Part shown: positions 58,475 through 64,000 of the stretch, one piece after another | Layout: each line of letters starts with the position of its first letter | Numbering within the stretch: the stretch's first letter is position 1 | Origin: JANQJA01 sp047947185 | GTDB taxonomy: Bacteria > Pseudomonadota > Gammaproteobacteria > Pseudomonadales > Azotimanducaceae | NCBI GenBank assembly: GCA_047947185.1 | Contig: CP170502.1 | Span: 4,774,001 to 4,838,000 of the forward strand | DNA length: 64,000 nt | Reading direction: 5' to 3' | Position numbers and translations under genes: made by a program | Notes under the pieces: model-generated | Database searches by the model: none | Told to the model about the DNA's origin: nothing | Seen by the model: the letters and a program-made list of their open reading frames with translations, nothing else

Positions 58475-59269
58475 ATGATGCGTTTTCAAATCGCCGCGCT
58501 GGTGGCGCTGGGACTACTGCTTTCCGGTTGCGGGTCAAATCCGCCTGATGCCGGCGGCAAGATTCCGGAACTACGGCCCGGTGTGCTGGCGGGCTATCTG
58601 CAGCCCGCGGAACTGCCAAACAGCTTTGGGTTCCTGCCACCTCCGCCCGAAGCGGGGTCTGCTGAGATGCTGGCAGATGAAGCGGCGAACCAACGCGCGC
58701 TGGCCATGCAGGGGTCAGACAGGTTCAGGCAGGCAACTGCTGATGTTGACCTGCAGTTCCCCTACGCGGCCAGGCATTTTCAATGTGCGCTTGGCAGCAT
58801 CGTCAGTGATGCGGATACACCTGCCCTGTACAGGCTTATGCGTCGCAGCATGGTAGATGCAGGCCTCTCGACCTATAGCGCCAAGAACCAGTACCAGCGT
58901 GCGCGCCCTTTTATGGTGAATGGCCAACCAAGCTGCACCCCGGAAACAGAAGAGGCGCTGCGCCAGGACGGATCTTATCCCTCGGGACACGCGGCACTGG
59001 GCTGGGCCTGGGCGCTTATTCTGAGTGTCATGGAGCCTGAGCGCGCCACGGCTATACTGGCGCGCGGATACGAATTTGGCCAGAGCAGGGCAGTTTGTAA
59101 CGTACACTGGCAAAGTGATGTGAATATGGGGCGGCTGGCGGGCTCGGCGGCGGTTGCGAGGCTGTTTGCCAATGAAACTTTCAGATCAGATTTTGACCAG
59201 GCGACAGGTGAACTGAAGGCCGCGAGAATGCGCGGCCTTGGGCCGGAGGTACCCTGTACTGAAGACTAG
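58475..59269 (+). CDS. Class A acid phosphatase (PAP2 superfamily) lipoprotein
   Basis: 264 residues. A lipoprotein signal (MMRFQIAALVALGLLLSGCG) precedes the three-part phosphatase signature: K-x6-RP in KNQYQRARPF, PSGH in GSYPSGHAALGWAW, and SR-x5-H-x3-D in SRAVCNVHWQSDVNMGR. A non-specific periplasmic or outer-membrane-anchored phosphatase. ATG 58475 is the start that gives the signal peptide. Confidence 0.92.
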   Translation: MMRFQIAALVALGLLLSGCGSNPPDAGGKIPELRPGVLAGYLQPAELPNSFGFLPPPPEAGSAEMLADEAANQRALAMQGSDRFRQATADVDLQFPYAARHFQCALGSIVSDADTPALYRLMRRSMVDAGLSTYSAKNQYQRARPFMVNGQPSCTPETEEALRQDGSYPSGHAALGWAWALILSVMEPERATAILARGYEFGQSRAVCNVHWQSDVNMGRLAGSAAVARLFANETFRSDFDQATGELKAARMRGLGPEVPCTED

Positions 59270-59913
59270 ACAGCCTTTTCGCTGGGGTAACAGACCCCGG
59301 TACCACCCAGGCCACAATATCCGTTGGGCACCTTGGCAAGGTACTGCTGATGATAGTGCTCAGCGTAATAGAAGCCGGGTGAAGGCATAATTTCTGTTGT
59401 TATCTGACCATAGCCAGCTGCCACCAGGTTCTCCTGGAAAACTTTCTCGGAAGCTTTGGCCTGCGCCAGTTGCTCATCCGTGGTGGTATAGATACATGAG
59501 CGGTACTGGGTCCCGACATCGTTACCCTGGCGCATGCCCTGGGTAGGATCATGGCTTTCCCAGAAAAGGGCAACCAGCGCCTCAAAACTCACGATGGCGG
59601 GATCAAAGACAACCAGCACAACCTCGGTATGGCCGGTTTGCCCCGAACAGACCTCCTCGTAGAGAGGGTTGGGTGTATAGCCGCCGGCATAACCCACGGC
59701 TGTTGTGAAAACGCCCTCGCGTTCCCAGAACCGGCGCTCCGCACCCCAGAAGCAGCCCATGCCAAAAATCGCTTGCTGCATCCGGGCAGGAAACGGGGGC
59801 TTGAGTGGATTACCGTTCACAAAATGCTTTTGCGGTACGGGCACTTCCTCCTGCCGGCCGGGCAGTGCATGGCTCGGGTCCGGCATCTCGGCTTTCTTGC
59901 GAAACAATCCCAT
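59266..59913 (-). CDS. msrA: Peptide methionine sulfoxide reductase A
   Basis: 215 residues with the catalytic GMGCFWGAERRFW, YAGGYTPNPLYEEVCSGQTGHTEVV, and C-terminal GYCGLGGTGVCYP holding resolving Cys. Reduces Met-S-sulfoxide in proteins. About 40 residues precede the core (MGLFRKKAEMPDPSHALPG), common in proteobacterial forms. Ends 3 bases inside the convergent phosphatase gene. Confidence 0.95.
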   Translation of the reverse strand: MGLFRKKAEMPDPSHALPGRQEEVPVPQKHFVNGNPLKPPFPARMQQAIFGMGCFWGAERRFWEREGVFTTAVGYAGGYTPNPLYEEVCSGQTGHTEVVLVVFDPAIVSFEALVALFWESHDPTQGMRQGNDVGTQYRSCIYTTTDEQLAQAKASEKVFQENLVAAGYGQITTEIMPSPGFYYAEHYHQQYLAKVPNGYCGLGGTGVCYPSEKAV

Positions 59914-60003
59914 GGCAAATCTCCTGTTTCAGGCGGGCCATTATAAGCCACAACAATCTGCGTTGTTATACTCGAGTTTTCAGTCAGCGGATTGTTACAC
60001 CAG

Positions 60004-61137
60004 ATGGCCACGGATTTTGATGAGTATATTGACCGAACAGGTACGAGCAGCACCAAATTCGAGCGCTACCGCAACTCGGATGTACTGCCGCTCTGGGTTG
60101 CGGATATGGATTTCAGGTCACCCCCTGCGGTCATTGATGCCCTGCTTGAACGCGTGTCCCATGGCGTATTTGGCTATACGGACACTTCTGACGCGTTGCA
60201 CGAGGCGATAATTGAACGGCTGGCGCGTCTGTATGACTGGCGAATTACGGCAGAGGACCTGGTTTACCTGCCCGGTGTGGTGCCGGCACTGAATCTGGCA
60301 TGTCGTGCCCTGGCAGGCCCGGGTGAAGGCGTAATGACAGCAACGCCGGTTTACCCGCCATTTCTGGAAGCACCGGGGAACTCAGGTCGACGCCTGGTAA
60401 CGCTCCAGTCGCGGGAGCATGATGGCCGCTGGCAACTTGCGCTGGACGAACTCGAAGCCAAGGCTGCAGACGCCTCGCTGTTGCTGCTGTGTAATCCCTA
60501 CAACCCCGTGGGCCGGGCACTGACGGCAGCGGAGCTTGCGGCAATTTCCGAGATTTGCGAGGCACACCAGGTCTTGATCTGCTCGGATGAAATCCACTGC
60601 GATCTGTTGTTTGACGGCATTCGCCATATTCCCATGGCAACTGTTGGCAAGGCAGCCCGGCGCACAGTGACGCTGATGGCACCAAGCAAGACGTTTAATC
60701 TCGCGGGCCTCGGCGGCTCTTTTGCTGTCATCCAGAATCCCGAACTCCGGGAAAGGTTCCTGCAGGAAAAACACGGGCTGGTACCGGGCGTCAACCTGCT
60801 CGGACTCACCGCGATGCTGGCGGCATACCGGCACGGTGACGAATGGCTGCGGGAACTGCTTGTCTATCTGCAATCAAACCGGGACTTCCTGGCAGACGCT
60901 TTGGCGGCGATCCCCGGTATCAGGATGAATGCTGTTGAGGCAACCTACCTTGCCTGGCTTGATGTTTCCGCGTTGGGGCTGGCCGATCCGCCAGCCCATT
61001 TTGAGCGGGCCGGGCTGGGAATGTCGGAGGGCTTTCGATTCGGGGATGACCGGTACATGCGGCTCAACTTTGGTTGCACAAGGCGCGTACTTGAAACGGC
61101 GGTGGAAAGACTGGCAGGCGCCGCCCGGGGTAACTAG
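60004..61137 (+). CDS. MalY/PatB-type PLP aminotransferase / cystathionine beta-lyase
   Basis: 377 residues, fold-type I. N-terminal NSDVLPLWVADMDFRSPPAVIDAL is the MalY/PatB hallmark; LLLCNPYNPVGRALT and the PLP lysine in APSKTFNLAGLGGSF follow, with the Arg in LNFGCTRRVLETA near the C-terminus. Such enzymes cleave cystathionine or cysteine conjugates. ATG 60004 chosen over an in-frame TTG at 59992. Confidence 0.9.
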   Translation: MATDFDEYIDRTGTSSTKFERYRNSDVLPLWVADMDFRSPPAVIDALLERVSHGVFGYTDTSDALHEAIIERLARLYDWRITAEDLVYLPGVVPALNLACRALAGPGEGVMTATPVYPPFLEAPGNSGRRLVTLQSREHDGRWQLALDELEAKAADASLLLLCNPYNPVGRALTAAELAAISEICEAHQVLICSDEIHCDLLFDGIRHIPMATVGKAARRTVTLMAPSKTFNLAGLGGSFAVIQNPELRERFLQEKHGLVPGVNLLGLTAMLAAYRHGDEWLRELLVYLQSNRDFLADALAAIPGIRMNAVEATYLAWLDVSALGLADPPAHFERAGLGMSEGFRFGDDRYMRLNFGCTRRVLETAVERLAGAARGN

Positions 61138-61232
61138 CCGGGCCTGGAGGTGCCAGCCGCCCCCGTCTGGTTCTCAAAGGCGCATCGCTGGTAGACTCAG
61201 CCTGTAAACCAACAATGAAGGGAGAATGCCTG

Positions 61233-62006
61233 ATGCCGGAATTTTGCAGTGTCGAGAAAGAAGGTCGACTGACTATCGTTACCATTCAGCGTCCTGAGGT
61301 GATGAATGCCTGTCATCCGCCAGCCAATCATGAGCTTGCCGAGGTCTTTGATGACTTTGTTGCCGACAGTGAACAATGGGTGGCCATTATCACCGGTGCC
61401 GGAGATCGGGCGTTTAGCGCAGGAAACGACCTCAAGTACCAGGCATCCGGCGGCAAGATGAGTTCACCGGCCTCGGGCTTTGCGGGCCTGACTTCCCGAT
61501 TCGACAACCCGAAACCGGTGATTGCTGCCGTGAATGGTATCGCGATGGGTGGCGGGTTTGAGATTGCACTCGCCTGTGACCTGATTATCGCAGCTGAAAA
61601 CGCCGTTTTTGCCCTGCCCGAGCCACGCGTGGGGCTGGCAGCGCTGGCCGGTGGTATCCATCGGCTACCCCGGGAAATTGGCATGAAGCAGGCCATGGGT
61701 ATGTTGCTCACCGGGCGTCGGGTCGGTGCTGCTGAAGGCAAGGCGCTTGGCTTCGTGAATGACGTTGTTCCCGAGGGGCAGGCACTGGCCGGTGCCAGGG
61801 CCTGGGCCAGCCAGATCCTGGAGTGTGCACCCCTGTCAATCCGGGGCAGCAAGCAGGCGGCCATGGAAGGTATGGGTGCGGCAAACCTGGAAGCGGCAAT
61901 CAAGGGCCGCTATGAACAGATACAGGCGATGTACGGCTCTGCGGACTTTGTCGAGGGGCCAAAGGCGTTTGCAGAAAAACGCCCGCCCAACTGGAAAGGC
62001 GCATAG
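61233..62006 (+). CDS. Enoyl-CoA hydratase/isomerase (crotonase family)
   Basis: 257 residues: IITGAGDRAFSAGNDLKYQ (first oxyanion-hole segment), AAVNGIAMGGGFEIALACDLIIAAENAVFALPE (second), and EPRVGLAALAGGIHRLPR. The Glu/Glu catalytic pattern is partly changed (Ala-rich after GLAA), so hydratase activity is not assured. GGGAG before ATG 61233. Confidence 0.88.
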   Translation: MPEFCSVEKEGRLTIVTIQRPEVMNACHPPANHELAEVFDDFVADSEQWVAIITGAGDRAFSAGNDLKYQASGGKMSSPASGFAGLTSRFDNPKPVIAAVNGIAMGGGFEIALACDLIIAAENAVFALPEPRVGLAALAGGIHRLPREIGMKQAMGMLLTGRRVGAAEGKALGFVNDVVPEGQALAGARAWASQILECAPLSIRGSKQAAMEGMGAANLEAAIKGRYEQIQAMYGSADFVEGPKAFAEKRPPNWKGA

Positions 62007-62045
62007 TCCAGACATTTCCCCGGGTGGCATAAGGCGATTAATCAG

Positions 62046-63416
62046 ATGAGATCCATTGCGGTATTCCTGCTGTGGTCGTTGGCTGTACCGGTCACGGCAT
62101 CGGAAGCAGTAACACCTGTGCCCCTGGGCGAAACCGGCTCTGCGCTTGGCCTGCTTGCCCTGGCCATTTTTGTGGTGGCTTATGGCTTTGTGATGGCGGA
62201 GGAATTTATCCACCTTCGCAAGTCCAAGCCCGTCATGTTGGCCGCGGGTCTTATCTGGGTCATCGTTGGCGTCCTGGCAGCACGCCATCCCAACGGTGTG
62301 GAAGGGATGGAGGTCAATCTGCACCATGACCTGCTGGAGTATTCAGCCCTGCTGCTATTCCTGCTGGTGGCGATGACCTATATCAACGCCATGACCGAGC
62401 GCAATGTGTTTGAAGCCCTGCGAGCCTGGCTTATCAACCGGAATTTCAGCTACCGCAAGTTGTTCTGGATTACCGGCTTCACGGCATTTTTTCTTTCACC
62501 CATCGCCGACAATCTCACCACGGCCCTTCTGATGGGTGCTGTGCTGTTGTCGGTGGGTGCCCAGAGTCCGAAGTTTGTCGGACTGGGCTGTATCAACATC
62601 GTTGTGGCAGCCAATGCCGGCGGGGCTTTCAGCCCTTTTGGTGACATTACAACACTGATGGTCTGGCAAAGTGGCAACGCGCAGTTTTTTGAGTTTTTTG
62701 GCCTGTTTGTCCCCGCGCTGGTCAACTTTGTTGTACCTGCGCTGATCATGAATTTTGCGGTGCCCAATATGAACCCGACCTCTGAAACAGCGGTTGTCAA
62801 ATTAAAACGGGGTGCTTTTGTCATCTGCGGTCTGTTTCTTTGCACCATTGCCACGGCGGTGAGTTTTGAGCAGGTGCTGCACCTGCCACCTTACCTCGGC
62901 ATGATGACGGGCCTTTCCTACCTGTTCTTCTACAGCTACTACATCAAGATTACGTCACCGGAAGATCATGAGGACTTTGGTAGCTTCAACATCTTCAACA
63001 AGGTGGCCCAGGCGGAATGGGATACATTGTTCTTCTTCTTTGGTGTGATCTTCTGTGTAGGTGGTCTGGGCTACATTGGTTATCTCGAGATCCTGTCGGC
63101 CACACTGTACGACGGTTATGGTGCAACCGTAGCCAACGTTGCGCTTGGCGTCATCTCCGCCATTATTGACAACATCCCGGTGATGTTTGCCATCCTGACC
63201 ATGGATCCGGAAATGGACCTGTTCCAGTGGCTCCTGATCACCATGACAACCGGAGTGGGTGGCAGCCTGCTGTCGATCGGTTCTGCCGCGGGTGTGGCCC
63301 TCATGGGGCAGGCAAGGGGGCTCTATACCTTCTTTTCACATCTGAAATGGAGCTGGGCAGTTGCGCTGGGATATGCCGCAAGTATCCTGGCCCACTTCCT
63401 GATTAACGGCAGCTAA
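62046..63416 (+). CDS. nhaD: NhaD-type Na+/H+ antiporter
   Basis: 456 residues: signal-like N-terminus (RSIAVFLLWSLAVPVTASEA), then ion-transporter-superfamily helices with FFLSPIADNLTTALLMGAVLL, NAGGAFSPFGDITTLMVW and AIIDNIPVMFAIL, all typical NhaD motifs. Expels Na+ or Li+ in exchange for H+, consistent with a saline habitat together with the Mrp cluster. Its end overlaps the convergent next gene by 4 bases. Confidence 0.93.
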   Translation: MRSIAVFLLWSLAVPVTASEAVTPVPLGETGSALGLLALAIFVVAYGFVMAEEFIHLRKSKPVMLAAGLIWVIVGVLAARHPNGVEGMEVNLHHDLLEYSALLLFLLVAMTYINAMTERNVFEALRAWLINRNFSYRKLFWITGFTAFFLSPIADNLTTALLMGAVLLSVGAQSPKFVGLGCINIVVAANAGGAFSPFGDITTLMVWQSGNAQFFEFFGLFVPALVNFVVPALIMNFAVPNMNPTSETAVVKLKRGAFVICGLFLCTIATAVSFEQVLHLPPYLGMMTGLSYLFFYSYYIKITSPEDHEDFGSFNIFNKVAQAEWDTLFFFFGVIFCVGGLGYIGYLEILSATLYDGYGATVANVALGVISAIIDNIPVMFAILTMDPEMDLFQWLLITMTTGVGGSLLSIGSAAGVALMGQARGLYTFFSHLKWSWAVALGYAASILAHFLINGS

Positions 63417-63874
63417 CAGATACTGAGCAGCTTTTCGGTAAAGGTCCGGTTGGTATCACGCAGGCTCTGGCTCAATAGCGTGGTGATGCCCATCAGCACC
63501 TTGTTGGCAAGTTCGGGTGCTTCGCTGAGCATTTTCTGGAAGTCCTCGCGTTTCAGGACAATCAGGGCGAGCTTGTTTTTTGCGCGGACCGTGGCGGAGC
63601 GTGGTGCACCGTCAATCAAAGACATCTCACCCACACTGCGCCCGGGACCAAGTTCAGCAATGGTGTGTTTCTTGTTGTCGAATTGTTTGATCACCTCAAC
63701 GGCACCCTCAACGATAAAAAACATGTAGCCGCCGTGGGTGCCTTCCTTGAACACATATGCCCCATCGTCGTAATCGTAGCGAAACATGTAGGTCTCCAGT
63801 TGGGGATAGTCTGCCGGCTCGAGAAAACTGAAGACTTCGAGCCTGGGCAGCAGGCTGGAGATAGGCTGATTCAT
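63413..63874 (-). CDS. Cyclic-nucleotide-binding domain protein
   Basis: 153 residues, one cNMP-binding beta-roll: FRYDYDDGAYVFKEGTHGGYMFFIVEGAVEVI, then LGPGRSVGEMSLIDGAPRSATVRA, the phosphate-binding cassette with Glu and Arg. No DNA-binding helix-turn-helix follows, so it is a stand-alone sensor rather than a Crp-type regulator. Start at MNQPISS; the longer frame to 63913 is unlikely. Confidence 0.9.
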   Translation of the reverse strand: MNQPISSLLPRLEVFSFLEPADYPQLETYMFRYDYDDGAYVFKEGTHGGYMFFIVEGAVEVIKQFDNKKHTIAELGPGRSVGEMSLIDGAPRSATVRAKNKLALIVLKREDFQKMLSEAPELANKVLMGITTLLSQSLRDTNRTFTEKLLSIC

Positions 63875-63960
63875 GGTTGACGTCGTATGTAGGTGGATGG
63901 GGTAAGGTGTCAAATGCCAGGCGTGTCGTCAAGAGATGGACGGTGTTTCCGATAGGCGAC

Positions 63961-64000
63961 ATGAAACGGATTGCGCGCTTCTATGGGGACGGTATCATGG
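63961..64000 (+). CDS. Start of a gene truncated by the window end (tentative)
   Basis: ATG 63961 opens a frame (KRIARFYGDG) that runs off the window, divergent from the cyclic-nucleotide-binding gene. Too short to identify. Confidence 0.35.
   Translation, partial: MKRIARFYGDGIM

Overview
The window is bacterial chromosome, most likely from a marine or saline gammaproteobacterium. This is inferred from protein style, a large Mrp-type antiporter cluster, an NhaD antiporter and a sedentary integron; no rRNA or other taxonomic marker is present. Left flank (1-3892): the 3' part of metG, then a PLP enzyme of Cys/Met metabolism preceded by a recognisable SAM-II riboswitch with a terminator, then purC.

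Centre (3894 to about 39190): a chromosomal integron. intI is on the minus strand. A good sigma70-type promoter at 4988-5016 (candidate Pc) points into the array, and the attI core is GTTGTAC at 5149. I count 41 consecutive cassettes, all in the same orientation, each closed by an attC. In 40 of 41 the R'' box is the exact reverse complement of the TTRRRY that opens the same cassette, which confirms the boundaries. Cassette contents include many small membrane proteins, a five-member paralogous TM family, a methyltransferase, VOC, cupin and NTF2-like proteins, a lipoprotein, a pyrF gene, a HigBA toxin-antitoxin pair and a DUF2283-type pair. There are also eight copies of an ORF-less cassette family. 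The array is invaded by an IS91-family transposase in cassette 1, two IS1182-family elements and a MITE with matching ends (all three in the GTT core of attC), an IS1111/IS110-type element inside an attC, and three identical IS3-family copies. Two IS3 copies interrupt cassette genes and one interrupts the IS110 transposase; removing each with its 4-bp duplication restores a full reading frame.

The most unusual feature is that every intact or reconstructable attC is a multiple of 3 bp long. Each carries an open frame beginning just after the R'' box (typically TAA-C-ATG) and ending at, or overlapping, the start codon of the next cassette gene. This suggests translational coupling along the array.

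Fossil tail (39190-43250): an S51-like peptidase gene, an IS1182 relic, an SDR cassette with a decayed attC, IS110 relics and a second pyrF flanked by decayed core sites show that the array once reached further right.

Right flank (43450-64000) looks like ordinary chromosome. It holds small metabolic genes (VOC, GFA, DUF3147-like, PNPOx-like), an eight-subunit Mrp-type Na+/H+ antiporter operon plus one small membrane protein, a glycosylation locus (GT2, GT-C, GtrA), a GPH-type MFS transporter, a YbaK-type deacylase, a class A acid phosphatase lipoprotein, msrA, a MalY/PatB-type beta-lyase, an enoyl-CoA hydratase, nhaD and a cyclic-nucleotide-binding protein.
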